The position numbers were made by a program, and so were the translations under genes. A stretch of 64,000 nucleotides of DNA from Flavobacterium ichthyis (GTDB lineage Bacteria; Bacteroidota; Bacteroidia; Flavobacteriales; Flavobacteriaceae), in assembly GCF_009915155.1 (NCBI RefSeq), contig NZ_JAABLM010000014.1, positions 17,638-81,637 of the forward strand, given 5' to 3'. A model generated the notes under the pieces. The model had not been told where the DNA came from and did no database searches. It saw only the letters and a list, made by a program, of their open reading frames with translations. Shown in pieces: positions 9,092 through 17,178 of this stretch; position 1 is the stretch's first letter; every line of letters starts with the position of its first letter.

Positions 9092-9221
9092 TGATTTATG
9101 ATTTATGATTTATGATTTATGATTTATGATTTATGATTTATGATTTTAGATTTTAGATTTTAGATTTTAGATTTTAGATTTTAGATTTTTAGATTTTTGG
9201 ATTTTTGGATTTTTAGATTTT
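9092..9221. repeat. Compound heptanucleotide tandem repeat between DUF4175 gene and gltX
   Basis: Seven exact copies of TGATTTA (9092-9140) are followed by TGATTTT, then five exact copies of AGATTTT (9148-9182), then related 8-mers to 9221. Such a tract in a divergent promoter region can change length by slippage. Confidence 0.95.
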
Positions 9222-9304
9222 CGTTTGAAAGTTGCTTTCTTAAAACTGTAAACGATAAACCTAATCTCCTAAAAACTCACTACTGCAAACTCCCAACTAA
9301 ATCT

Positions 9305-9312
9305 TATCTTTG
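9305..9312 (+). promoter_or_regulatory. Candidate -7 element for gltX
   Basis: TATCTTTG matches the Bacteroidota -7 consensus TAnnTTTG, 17 bp before the gltX ATG. No clear -33 TTG was found at the usual spacing, so the call rests on the -7 box and its position. Confidence 0.55.
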
Positions 9313-9329
9313 CAAAAAATTTTAAAAAA

Positions 9330-10844
9330 ATGTCTAAACCTGTTCGTGTTCGTTTTGCGCCAAGTCCAACGGGACCTTTGCATATTGGTGGTGTGAGAAC
9401 TGCCCTTTTTAATTATCTGTTTGCCAAAAAAAATGGCGGGACTTTTTACCTTCGTGTGGAAGATACTGATCAAAACCGTTTTGTTCCTGGAGCTGAAAAA
9501 TACATAATGGAATCGCTGGAATGGTTAGGTATTGCTCCTGATGAAACGGTTGGAAAAAACGAAAAATTTGGTCCTTATCGCCAAAGTGAACGAAAGCATT
9601 TATACAAAGAATACGCGGATCAATTGATTAAAAGCGGTTGGGCTTATTATGCTTTTGATTCGGCAGAAAAATTAGACGAGCTTAGAAAAATTGACGAAGC
9701 TAACGGAAAAACTTTCATCTACAACCACAGTAATCGCGAGCACTTAGACAATTCCTTGACAGTTGATGCAGTTGAAGTAGCGAAAAGAATTTCGGCTGGA
9801 GCAGATTATGTCATTCGTTTTAAAACTCCGGTGGGAGAAATTTTGGAACTAAATGACATGATTCGTGGTGATGTAAAATTTGATACAAATTTATTAGACG
9901 ATAAAGTTTTGTTCAAAAGTGATGGCATGCCAACGTATCATTTGGCGAATATTGTGGACGATCATTTAATGGAAACTTCTCACGTAATTCGTGGCGAAGA
10001 ATGGTTGCCTTCTCTCCCACTTCACGTTTTATTGTATCGTGCTTTTGGTTGGGAAGCACCAAAATTTGCGCATTTGCCATTAATATTAAAACCGGTTGGA
10101 AACGGAAAATTATCGAAACGCGATGGCGACAAATTGGGTTTCCCGGTTTTTCCTCTGGAATGGAAAGATCCAGTTTCTGGTGAAACTTCTTCGGGTTATC
10201 GAGAAAAAGGATTTTTACCGGAAGCTGTAATTAACTTTTTAGCGCTTTTGGGTTGGAGTTCCGGAACGGATCAGGAATTATTTACTTTAGACGAATTGGT
10301 GAATGTTTTCGATTTGTCACGCGTGAACAAAGCTGGAGCCAAATTTGATCCGGAAAAAAATAAATGGTTCAACCACCAATATTTTCAAAGAGCAGATAAT
10401 GCTGTTTTAGCCAAAGATTTTTCGCATGAATTATTACAAAAAGGCATCAATAAACCAATTGATTTCGTAACCGAAGTGGTTCGTTTAGTAAAAGAGCGTG
10501 CGACATTTGCTTCTGAATTATGGGATTTGTCGGCGTTTTTCTTTGAAGCACCAATTGCTTACGACGAAAAAGCTTCAAAAAATTTCAAGCCAGAAACCGA
10601 AGATTTAATGCAGCAATTGACTGTTGTCCTAGAAAATATTTTGGATTTTTCTTCAGAAAATATTGAAAACACGGTAAAATGTTGGATGACTGAAAACGAA
10701 ATTGGCATGGGGAAAATTATGCAACCGTTGCGATTGAGTTTGGTAGGTTCGTTAAAAGGACCACATTTGTTTGACATTATTGCGATGATTGGGAAAGAGG
10801 AAACTATTACGAGAATCAACAAAGCAATTGAAAATTTTAAATAA
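9330..10844 (+). CDS. gltX: Glutamyl-tRNA synthetase
   Basis: This 504-residue class I aminoacyl-tRNA synthetase charges tRNA-Glu with glutamate in the cytoplasm. The N-terminal PSPTGPLHIGG carries the HIGH-type motif (HIGG at 18-21). The KMSKS-type motif is KLSKR at 260-264. The C-terminal anticodon-binding domain ends with the region DIIAMIGKEETITRI. Length and motif spacing are normal for bacterial GltX. An A-rich leader precedes the ATG and a terminator follows directly, so it is monocistronic. The catalytic residues look intact. Confidence 0.98.
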   Translation: MSKPVRVRFAPSPTGPLHIGGVRTALFNYLFAKKNGGTFYLRVEDTDQNRFVPGAEKYIMESLEWLGIAPDETVGKNEKFGPYRQSERKHLYKEYADQLIKSGWAYYAFDSAEKLDELRKIDEANGKTFIYNHSNREHLDNSLTVDAVEVAKRISAGADYVIRFKTPVGEILELNDMIRGDVKFDTNLLDDKVLFKSDGMPTYHLANIVDDHLMETSHVIRGEEWLPSLPLHVLLYRAFGWEAPKFAHLPLILKPVGNGKLSKRDGDKLGFPVFPLEWKDPVSGETSSGYREKGFLPEAVINFLALLGWSSGTDQELFTLDELVNVFDLSRVNKAGAKFDPEKNKWFNHQYFQRADNAVLAKDFSHELLQKGINKPIDFVTEVVRLVKERATFASELWDLSAFFFEAPIAYDEKASKNFKPETEDLMQQLTVVLENILDFSSENIENTVKCWMTENEIGMGKIMQPLRLSLVGSLKGPHLFDIIAMIGKEETITRINKAIENFK

Positions 10845-10849
10845 ACCTG

Positions 10850-10880
10850 AAAGCCTTTCGAAAAAACGAGAGGCTTTTTT
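10850..10880 (+). terminator. Intrinsic terminator of gltX
   Basis: An 11-bp stem AAAGCCTTTCG/CGAGAGGCTTT with one G-U pair (10850-10860 with 10867-10877) and an A6 loop is followed by a T run to 10880. It begins 6 bp after the gltX stop. Confidence 0.9.
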
Positions 10881-10930
10881 ATTTGTAAAAAAATAATTAT
10901 ATTTCCTCACAAACATTAAAAACCTTTATC

Positions 10931-11932
10931 ATGGAAAACATTGGCATGTATATTTTTTTATTCTTCGCCTTTTTTATTTTTCTGTCTTCGTTTTTTACAG
11001 TGAAGCAGCAAACAGCGGCAATCATCGAAAGATTCGGTAGATTTCAAAGCATTCGGCATTCGGGATTACAACTCAAAATTCCGATTGTAGATAAAATTGC
11101 GGGAAAAATCAACCTAAAAATCCAACAGTTAGATGTCATCATCGAAACTAAAACCAAAGAAAATGTTTTCGTGAAAATGAAAGTTTCAGTACAATTTAAA
11201 GTGATTCAAGACAAAGTATATGAAGCATTTTACAAACTCGAATATCCTCACGATCAGATTACTTCGTACGTATTTGATGTGGTTCGTGCCGAAGTTCCAA
11301 AACTAAAATTAGATGATGTTTTTGAAAGAAAAGACGATATTGCCATTGCCGTAAAACGCGAATTGAACGAAGCTATGACGACTTATGGTTACGATATCAT
11401 CAATACGTTAATTACCGATATTGATCCGGATATTCAGGTAAAAAACGCTATGAACCGCATCAATGCTGCTGATAGAGAAAAATCGGCTGCAGAATATGAA
11501 GCAGAAGCTGGAAGAATTCGTATCGTTGCCAAAGCAAAAGCCGAAGCCGAAAGTAAAAGATTGCAAGGACAAGGTATTGCAGATCAACGAAGAGAAATCG
11601 CTCGTGGATTGGTAGAAAGTGTGGACGTTTTGAACAAAGTTGGGATAAATTCTCAAGAAGCTTCTGCCCTGATTGTGGTAACGCAACATTATGATACGTT
11701 GCAAGCCATTGGAGCTGATGCCAATTCTAATTTAATTTTATTACCAAATTCTCCACAAGCCGGAAGCGATATGCTGAACAATATGGTGGCATCTTTCACG
11801 GCAAGTAACCAAGTTGGTGAAGCCATGAAAAAAGCATCTCGAGAAAATAAAGGAAACGAAAAACGCAATTATCCGAAACCGCCACAATTGCCGGAAAGCG
11901 ATAATCCAGACGATTACGATTCTACTAAATAA
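10931..11932 (+). CDS. SPFH/Band 7 domain membrane protein
   Basis: This 333-residue protein has an N-terminal membrane anchor (about 5-24). An SPFH (stomatin/prohibitin/flotillin) domain runs from about 25 to 200, including FGRFQSIRHSGLQLKIP. A charged Ala/Glu-rich helix (about 185-235) typical of oligomerising stomatin-like proteins follows, then a Pro/Asp-rich polar tail. Family members form membrane-bound rings and often protect or regulate proteases; E. coli QmcA is a comparable protein. No NfeD-type partner gene lies next to it, which would be usual for many bacterial stomatins. It appears monocistronic. Confidence 0.9.
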   Translation: MENIGMYIFLFFAFFIFLSSFFTVKQQTAAIIERFGRFQSIRHSGLQLKIPIVDKIAGKINLKIQQLDVIIETKTKENVFVKMKVSVQFKVIQDKVYEAFYKLEYPHDQITSYVFDVVRAEVPKLKLDDVFERKDDIAIAVKRELNEAMTTYGYDIINTLITDIDPDIQVKNAMNRINAADREKSAAEYEAEAGRIRIVAKAKAEAESKRLQGQGIADQRREIARGLVESVDVLNKVGINSQEASALIVVTQHYDTLQAIGADANSNLILLPNSPQAGSDMLNNMVASFTASNQVGEAMKKASRENKGNEKRNYPKPPQLPESDNPDDYDSTK

Positions 11933-12009
11933 AATTTTGTTATTATTTTTTTTATAATTATATAACAAACATTATCGATATTGTTGTTTAACTAATTAAT
12001 TTTAAAAAA

Positions 12010-12247
12010 ATGAAAATCAAAAATTTTAAAAGCCGGAGCGATTTTATCTATCGCTACAATGTCGTTAACTCTGATGTCGTTTAGCGATTCAAATTCCAGA
12101 AAACCTTTTACAGGTGAAAAAGTTGAAACAATTGATGTAGATTGTGGAAGTGGATGTACATGCACTTACACAATTACGACTCAGTACGTTTTTTGGATTA
12201 ATGTAGGAAGTACTAGAGAATTGACAAAAACTTCTTGTCCTGAGTAA
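12010..12247 (+). pseudogene. Small secreted Cys-containing peptide gene with an apparent +1 frameshift
   Basis: An A-rich leader and ATG at 12010 open a frame MKIKNFK that runs out of frame at AAAA (12028-12031) and stops at 12084. If one A is removed, the frame continues AGAILSIATMSLTLMSFSDS, a good signal peptide, and joins the frame that ends at 12247. The mature part contains DCGSGCTCTYTITTQ and a final TSCPE with four Cys in all. Without the frameshift, translation could only begin at Met 12059, which leaves no proper signal peptide and no leader. It could be a sequencing error, a true mutation, or slippage at the A run. I do not recognise the family. Confidence 0.55.
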
Positions 12248-12255
12248 TTAACAAG

Positions 12256-12286
12256 ATAGTGCCAGACGTGGCACTATATTTTTTTT
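12256..12286 (+). terminator. Intrinsic terminator between the peptide gene and the CarboxypepD_reg-like gene
   Basis: A 9-bp perfect stem ATAGTGCCA/TGGCACTAT (12256-12264 with 12269-12277) with a GACG loop is followed by a T run to 12286. It sits only 5 bp before the next ATG at 12292, so it may attenuate that gene. Confidence 0.85.
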
Positions 12287-12291
12287 AGAAG

Positions 12292-13083
12292 ATGCAAAAA
12301 ATTTATAATTATGTAATCGCATTTTTATTTCTCTCCAGTTATGGTCAGGAGAAATGTACGATATTTGTTACAGACTCATCAAAAAATCCCTTAGAAAGCG
12401 TATTATTGCTAAACCTTCAAAATCAAAAGTTTGCTTATTCAGATTCAACCGGAAAAGTTTCAATAGAAGCAAGTAATTTAAACGATTCTTTAAAATTATC
12501 ATTACCTTCTTTTGAAGAAAAGAAATTAACTTTTGAAGATTTACATCTAGCAAATGGGCAAGTTATTTTACAATCAAAACCTATATACTTAGATGAGATT
12601 GTAATTGAAAGTAATGAAGATATTTCGTTCGAAATTTCTGGAAAGAAAAAGTACTATTCTTCTTTTATCAGTAACGGTGGTGCTTTAGTTTCTGGTTATT
12701 TGCACAAAAAAAAAACAAGCTACAACAAACTTAAATCGGTTACTTTTAAATTTGATAAACCACAGTCTTCGGTCGATTCGAAAATTAGGTTAGTAATTTT
12801 GGAACAATCAACTTTAATGCCTATAAAGGAATATAGACTAAGCGAAGAAATTTCGGAAGAAGTAATCCTTGATGTTGATTCTTTCACAGAATTTGAACAA
12901 GGTAAAAATTATCTAATAGGATTTGAGCTTGTAGGAAATTCTAAAAACGAAGTAAAAGTTTTATCTTCATCTGTAAAAAATGCCGCTACTTACATTAAGC
13001 CAAAACCATTTTCTAAATGGACACCGCTTGAGAAGAATCGACCAACCTTCATTATTAATTACAAATTAACTTTCACCAAATAA
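12292..13083 (+). CDS. CarboxypepD_reg-like domain exported protein
   Basis: This 263-residue protein has a short signal peptide (MQKIYNYVIAFLFLSSYGQ) and an N-terminal carboxypeptidase-regulatory-like beta-sandwich (about 20-100). The sandwich is marked by FVTDSSKNPLESVLLLNL and a later IYLDEIVI segment. The C-terminal half (about 110-263) is beta-rich and resembles, in layout, the paralogue at 30438-31310. Such proteins lie in the periplasm or at the outer membrane in Bacteroidota; no enzymatic motif is visible. It follows the frameshifted peptide gene, separated by a terminator-like hairpin, so read-through would be needed for co-expression. Function unknown. Confidence 0.7.
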   Translation: MQKIYNYVIAFLFLSSYGQEKCTIFVTDSSKNPLESVLLLNLQNQKFAYSDSTGKVSIEASNLNDSLKLSLPSFEEKKLTFEDLHLANGQVILQSKPIYLDEIVIESNEDISFEISGKKKYYSSFISNGGALVSGYLHKKKTSYNKLKSVTFKFDKPQSSVDSKIRLVILEQSTLMPIKEYRLSEEISEEVILDVDSFTEFEQGKNYLIGFELVGNSKNEVKVLSSSVKNAATYIKPKPFSKWTPLEKNRPTFIINYKLTFTK

Positions 13084-13106
13084 AAAGAGGCCAATCGGCC
13101 TCTTTT
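13083..13106 (+). terminator. Intrinsic terminator, probably bidirectional
   Basis: A 10-bp perfect stem AAAAGAGGCC/GGCCTCTTTT with an AATC loop starts at the stop codon of the upstream gene and is followed by T-rich sequence. It lies between convergent genes and can serve both strands. Confidence 0.9.
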
Positions 13107-13129
13107 CTTTTTTATCAAAAATCAAGCGT

Positions 13130-13375
13130 TTAAAGCTTAAAAATCTTTTTAAATAAATAAGTTACTCCCAAATTTTTTATCGGTCCAGAAAGCGCTCCTA
13201 AAACATTCACAGCAGTTCCGGGAACAGTTCCTAAGATATTTTTGGCAGTAATACTGTCTTTGGTGTCTTCAAAACTTAATTTCAGTTTTTCGTGCGCTAA
13301 TTCTTTCTCAACCTTCAAAATTTCCAGGTCGCGATTAATTTCTTCAAATGAGGTGTAAATTTTTTTAACTTCCAT
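13130..13375 (-). CDS. DUF6327-like small protein
   Basis: This 81-residue protein has a charged N-terminal helix (YTSFEEINRDLEILKVEKE) and a Gly/Ala/Val-rich C-terminal half (NILGTVPGTAVNVLGALSG) that may associate with the membrane. It matches, in size and context, the DUF6327 proteins that follow YtxH and holin-like genes in Flavobacteriia. It is the last gene of a three-gene minus-strand operon, 4 bp after the holin-like gene. Function unknown; the trio is often linked with envelope or general stress (inference from the YtxH family). Confidence 0.75.
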   Translation of the reverse strand: MEVKKIYTSFEEINRDLEILKVEKELAHEKLKLSFEDTKDSITAKNILGTVPGTAVNVLGALSGPIKNLGVTYLFKKIFKL

Positions 13376-13379
13376 GTCA

Positions 13380-13733
13380 TTAAAATTTGTTCAACACTTT
13401 TCTCGAAAACTTTTTCATAATCGAACCTTGAAAAAGCTGACTCGAAAATTTTAGCGCCAAAAATCCAAAAATTAAATAAATAACGCCTACAATTAAAAAT
13501 CCAAGGGCAAAACTATCCATTGCATTCCCAATTGTAAGCGCTAAGGCAATCGAAAAAAACAAGACAGTGAACAAAACTGCAATGGCAAAAAGAGCATATT
13601 TTACCGTAGCTTCTAAACCTTTCATGGCAATTTTAAAGCCGAAAAGTTTGTAATACGCCACATTAGCATCAAAAAGTTCTTTTACACGATCTTGCAGTTC
13701 ATCAGTGTTTTCTCTAATTTTTTCAAAAGCCAT
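13380..13733 (-). CDS. Holin-like (Actinobacterial holin-X type) membrane protein
   Basis: This 117-residue protein has two central hydrophobic segments (about 48-72 and 78-100), a charged N-terminal helix and a basic C-terminus (MKKFSRKVLNKF). The pattern fits the family annotated as phage holin or Holin-X-like, but nothing else here is phage-derived, so a lysis role should not be assumed. It sits between a YtxH gene and a DUF6327 gene with short spacing, probably as a single operon. I judge it a membrane stress-associated protein of unknown mechanism. Confidence 0.75.
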   Translation of the reverse strand: MAFEKIRENTDELQDRVKELFDANVAYYKLFGFKIAMKGLEATVKYALFAIAVLFTVLFFSIALALTIGNAMDSFALGFLIVGVIYLIFGFLALKFSSQLFQGSIMKKFSRKVLNKF

Positions 13734-13747
13734 AAATCAAGATTTTT

Positions 13748-14071
13748 TTATTTTTTAGCAGATTCAGCTTGCGCTTTCAAGTCGGTCAACTTTTTTTCCA
13801 AAGCTGCAATCACATCTTCTTTTTTGTCTTGAGCATTAGCAACCAATTCATCAAAACCAGTTTCAAGATCTACTTTCGCACGGCTAAATTTATTTTTCAC
13901 CTGATCTTGTAACGAATTAAATTTATTTTTCAGGTCGTCCTTTTGAGAATCGAAACCATCTTTAATTTTTTTTCTGGTCTTGTCGCCTTTATCTGGCGCA
14001 AATAAAACCCCAATTGCTGCTCCAATCGCAGCACCTGCAACAATCCCGATAAGCGTGTTTGATTTAGACAT
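13748..14071 (-). CDS. YtxH-domain protein
   Basis: This 107-residue protein begins with a short hydrophobic glycine-zipper segment (LIGIVAGAAIGAAIGVLFAPD), then the characteristic APDKGDKTRKKIKDG. A long amphipathic, charged helix runs to the C-terminus. This is the YtxH layout: one membrane anchor plus a coiled coil. Members in Bacillus are general-stress proteins; the biochemical role is unknown. It is the first gene of the minus-strand trio. A TATCTTTA box on the minus strand (about 14108-14101) is a weak candidate promoter. Confidence 0.88.
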   Translation of the reverse strand: MSKSNTLIGIVAGAAIGAAIGVLFAPDKGDKTRKKIKDGFDSQKDDLKNKFNSLQDQVKNKFSRAKVDLETGFDELVANAQDKKEDVIAALEKKLTDLKAQAESAKK

Positions 14072-14444
14072 AACTTTTTCTTTTTTTTAGGTTAATAAAT
14101 TAAAGATACATCAAAATTTAACATTTACGTGTTAATAAGCAGTTAAAGTATTTCTCTGTTGTTTTTAAAGAAACCCAACGGCATTACTTTTTTAAACTTT
14201 ATTCCTGCTTTCCCCACTATAAACTTCCGAAAAAAAAGGAGAAAAAACAATCTTGGAGGTTTCTTTTAAACTTCAGGCTAATTTTTAGTGCTAAAATTAA
14301 ATAAACTGCTTTATTTCCACTAAAAATATTCACAACATCCAAACACATCACGAATCAAAATTATCGCTTTAAAAACCATTTATGAAAGCCGATTTTAATC
14401 ATTTAAACAAATAGAAATTCATTTCACAATAGAAATTTTAAATA
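14072..14444. other. Non-coding gap upstream of the YtxH operon
   Basis: This AT-rich stretch between the YtxH start and the glnS terminator holds no convincing gene on either strand. Apart from the weak TATCTTTA box noted for ytxH I see no repeat or RNA fold that I can support. Confidence 0.6.
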
Positions 14445-14473
14445 ATAAAAAAGCTCCCAAAAATTAGGAGCTT
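14445..14473 (-). terminator. Intrinsic terminator of glnS
   Basis: A 7-bp stem AAGCTCC/GGAGCTT (14451-14457 with 14467-14473) is followed on the minus strand by U-rich sequence (complement of the A run ending at 14452). It lies 42 bp past the glnS stop. Confidence 0.8.
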
Positions 14474-14514
14474 CTTATAAGATTTATTGATAGTTTTTAC
14501 TACCATCCGATTTT

Positions 14515-16608
14515 TTAAAAATTATTCAACAATTTTAAAACCGCTTCATTTTTTTCTGAAGATTTCATCTCTTTCAATTGGTCTTTAAAATCTGAAAAAA
14601 AAACTTCATCTTTTTGTAAATTTTTGATTACCTCCATTCTCACAAAAGGCGATTCGCTTTTTAGTGAAAACGAATATAATTTTTGTAATACTTCGGGTTC
14701 AATTTCTGCTGGTTTGAGGTTAGAATATTTCAACAATAAATTGGCAAAGAAAAGTGACGCTTTGTTGTTGTTTACGTTTTTCTTGAAACTATTTTGCAAC
14801 AAACTATAACTGGTAATTTTAGCCAACTCCTCTCCTATTTTGGTTTCAATCGCATCTCGTTCTGCATCATTATCAACCTTGAAATATTTGTTCAAATCCT
14901 TCAAAGAATTGTTTACAATATTTTCTTCTTTTTTGCCTTTTTCCTCCCAAGAATCTTTTAAAGTAACCGTTCTGTTGAAAACCAATTTTTCAGCGGTAGC
15001 ATCTTTATCAACCGTAAAATATCCTACTCGTTGAAACTGAAATTTATCTTCAACGTTGGCATCTTTCAAACTTGGTTCTACAAATCCTTTGGTGATTTTC
15101 AAAGATTCTGGATTTACAAATTCTAAGAAATCTTTTCCTTTGTGTGTATCCGGAGATTCATCGGTAAACAAACGGTCATACAAACGAATTTCGGCTTCAA
15201 CCGCATGTTTTACAGAAACCCAATGTAAGGTTCCCGCTACTTTTCTTTGACTGGCTTCTGTCCCACTTCCGCTTAAACTTTCTTCATCATAGGTTGCATG
15301 AATTTCGGTAATATTTCCGTTGGCATCTTTTACAACACTTTCACCTTTAATGATATAAGCATTTTTAAGGCGAACTTCTTTTCCTAAAGTCAATCGGAAA
15401 AATTTTCCCGTAGCTTCTTCCATAAAGTCTTCTTTTTCTATAAAAATTTCTCTCGAAAAAGGTACTTTTCTAAAACCAGCATTTTCATCTTCCGGATTAT
15501 TTTCGGCGTCAAGCCACTCTTCTTTTCCTTCTGGATAATTGGTAATAACCAACTTTACTGGATCAATAACCGCCATGACTCGTGGCGCAATTTTGTTCAA
15601 ATCTTCGCGAATGCAAAATTCTAAAACCGAAACATCAATCAAATTATCGCGTTTGGCAATCCCGATGGTTTTGGCAAAATTTCTCAAGGAAGCAGCCGTA
15701 TAACCACGTCTTCTCAAGCCAGAAATGGTGGACATTCTGGGATCATCCCAACCATTTACATATTTTTCTTTTACCAATTGTTGTAATTTTCTTTTACTCA
15801 CAACTGTATGCGAAAGATTTCTTCTGGCAAACTCACGTTGTTTCGGTCGGATTTTTTTATCGTCATAAATTTGGTCCAAAAACCAATCATATAATTCTCT
15901 ATGTGGCAAAAATTCGAGCGTACAAAAAGAGTGCGAAATATTTTCTAAATAATCACTTTCACCATGAGCCCAATCATACATTGGATAAATTTTCCAATCA
16001 TTTCCGGTTCTGTGGTGATGTTTATGCATGATGCGGTACATGATGGGATCACGCATCAGCATGTTGGTGTGTTTCATGTCAATTTTAGCTCGAAGAATAT
16101 GTGTTCCTTCCGGAAATTCTCCGTTTTTCATTCTTTCAAACAAATCTAAATTTTCTTCAACCGAGCGATTTCTGTAAGGCGAATCGACTCCTGGAACAGT
16201 AGGCGAACCTTTTTGCGTAGCCATTTCTTCAGAAGTTTGACTATCAACATAAGCTTTTCCTTTTTTAATCAATTCTACAGCCCAATCATACAACTGCTGA
16301 AAATAATCAGAAGCGTAACATTCGTTTGCCCAATTGTAGCCCAACCATTTTACATCACGTTTTATGGCATCTACAAATTCCTGTTCTTCTTTTTCGGGAT
16401 TTGTATCGTCAAAACGAAGGTTAACTGGAGCATTATAATCAATTCCCAAACCAAAATTTAACGCTATAGAACTGGCGTGACCAATGTGTAAATATCCATT
16501 AGGTTCTGGCGGAAAACGAAAGCGTAATTCTTGTTGAGAAACCCCGTTTTTTAAATCGTCTTCAATGATTTGCTCAATAAAATTCAATGATTTTTCTTCT
16601 GATGCCAT
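14515..16608 (-). CDS. glnS: Glutaminyl-tRNA synthetase with long C-terminal extension
   Basis: This 697-residue class I synthetase charges tRNA-Gln. The HIGH motif is at 41-44 in PPEPNGYLHIGHASS, and the KMSKS-type motif is VVSKR. The anticodon-binding beta-barrels run to about 555. E. coli GlnS is about 550 residues, so some 140 residues are extra. The tail is helical and Lys/Asn-rich (SLLQNSFKKNVNNNKASL near 605). Bacteroidota GlnS proteins are often named GlnS/YqeY fusions, but I do not see clear YqeY motifs here, so the tail's identity is open. YqeY-like domains are related to the tRNA-binding tail of GatB. Confidence 0.95.
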   Translation of the reverse strand: MASEEKSLNFIEQIIEDDLKNGVSQQELRFRFPPEPNGYLHIGHASSIALNFGLGIDYNAPVNLRFDDTNPEKEEQEFVDAIKRDVKWLGYNWANECYASDYFQQLYDWAVELIKKGKAYVDSQTSEEMATQKGSPTVPGVDSPYRNRSVEENLDLFERMKNGEFPEGTHILRAKIDMKHTNMLMRDPIMYRIMHKHHHRTGNDWKIYPMYDWAHGESDYLENISHSFCTLEFLPHRELYDWFLDQIYDDKKIRPKQREFARRNLSHTVVSKRKLQQLVKEKYVNGWDDPRMSTISGLRRRGYTAASLRNFAKTIGIAKRDNLIDVSVLEFCIREDLNKIAPRVMAVIDPVKLVITNYPEGKEEWLDAENNPEDENAGFRKVPFSREIFIEKEDFMEEATGKFFRLTLGKEVRLKNAYIIKGESVVKDANGNITEIHATYDEESLSGSGTEASQRKVAGTLHWVSVKHAVEAEIRLYDRLFTDESPDTHKGKDFLEFVNPESLKITKGFVEPSLKDANVEDKFQFQRVGYFTVDKDATAEKLVFNRTVTLKDSWEEKGKKEENIVNNSLKDLNKYFKVDNDAERDAIETKIGEELAKITSYSLLQNSFKKNVNNNKASLFFANLLLKYSNLKPAEIEPEVLQKLYSFSLKSESPFVRMEVIKNLQKDEVFFSDFKDQLKEMKSSEKNEAVLKLLNNF

Positions 16609-16625
16609 TATTTTTTTAATTTGGA

Positions 16626-16633
16626 CAAATATA
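16626..16633 (-). promoter_or_regulatory. Candidate -7 element for glnS
   Basis: On the minus strand this reads TATATTTG, matching TAnnTTTG, 17 bp upstream of the glnS start. No -33 TTG at normal spacing was seen. Confidence 0.5.
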
Positions 16634-16640
16634 AAAAATG

Positions 16641-16711
16641 TTTAAAGTTTAAAGTTTAAAGTTGACTAAAAAAGCGACGAACCTTGTAACTTTGAACTTC
16701 AAACTTTAGAC
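16641..16711. repeat. Heptamer repeat with inverted partner (glnS-folB gap)
   Basis: Three copies of TTTAAAG (16641-16661) are followed after about 27 bp by a degenerate inverted counterpart (AACTTTGAACTTCAAACTTT, from about 16688). The arms can pair as an imperfect hairpin. A similar arrangement occurs at 32037-32148. Confidence 0.8.
16662..16694 (+). promoter_or_regulatory. Promoter of folB
   Basis: TTG at 16662-16664, a 22-bp spacer and TAACTTTG at 16687-16694 match the Bacteroidota sigma-A-type consensus. The folB ATG is at 16716. Confidence 0.7.
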
Positions 16712-16715
16712 TGTT

Positions 16716-17075
16716 ATGGGAATAATTAAATTAAAAAATATTCGTACCTACTCTTTTCATGGTTGTTTGGTTGAAGAAAGTAAAATAGGTTCGGACTATT
16801 CTGTAGATTTGGAAATCAAAACCGACATGCGAAAATCGATGGAAACCGACCAGCTTTCAGATACTGTGGATTATGTTTTACTCAACAAAATTGTGGTGGA
16901 AGAAATGGCTATTCGCTCGCAACTTTTAGAACACGTAGCTCATAGAATTGTAAAAAGAATTTTTGTGGAAATTGCTGCTGTTTCCACAATTATAGTTTCG
17001 GTTTCCAAAATAAATCCGCCAATTGGTGGTGATGTTGAAGCAGTTACGGTTACAATTGAGGAGTATAGAAGTTAG
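16716..17075 (+). CDS. folB: Dihydroneopterin aldolase
   Basis: This 119-residue protein is FolB, which converts 7,8-dihydroneopterin to 6-hydroxymethyl-dihydropterin and glycolaldehyde in folate synthesis. The start region IKLKNIRTYSFHGCLVEE contains the family's FHG element. The middle has DTVDYVLL, and the conserved Lys lies in the SKINPPIGGDVEAV loop near the C-terminus. The length is typical of the family. It stands alone here, divergent from glnS, with its own promoter. The other folate genes are not in the window. Confidence 0.95.
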   Translation: MGIIKLKNIRTYSFHGCLVEESKIGSDYSVDLEIKTDMRKSMETDQLSDTVDYVLLNKIVVEEMAIRSQLLEHVAHRIVKRIFVEIAAVSTIIVSVSKINPPIGGDVEAVTVTIEEYRS

Positions 17076-17178
17076 ACTTAAGATGTAGCATTTAAGACTT
17101 CTAAATTTGTTTAATTTCATAATTCAACAAATAAGATTTTAAAAGTACTAATTTTCAAAAATTTCAAGTACTAATTTT

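Noticed and set aside
13380..13733. Prophage remnant because of the holin-like protein
   Set aside because: No other phage gene is near; this family is a common chromosomal partner of YtxH in Flavobacteriia.
15582..16031. A 149-residue plus-strand frame over glnS
   Set aside because: It is antisense to the catalytic domain of glnS; no family-like content.
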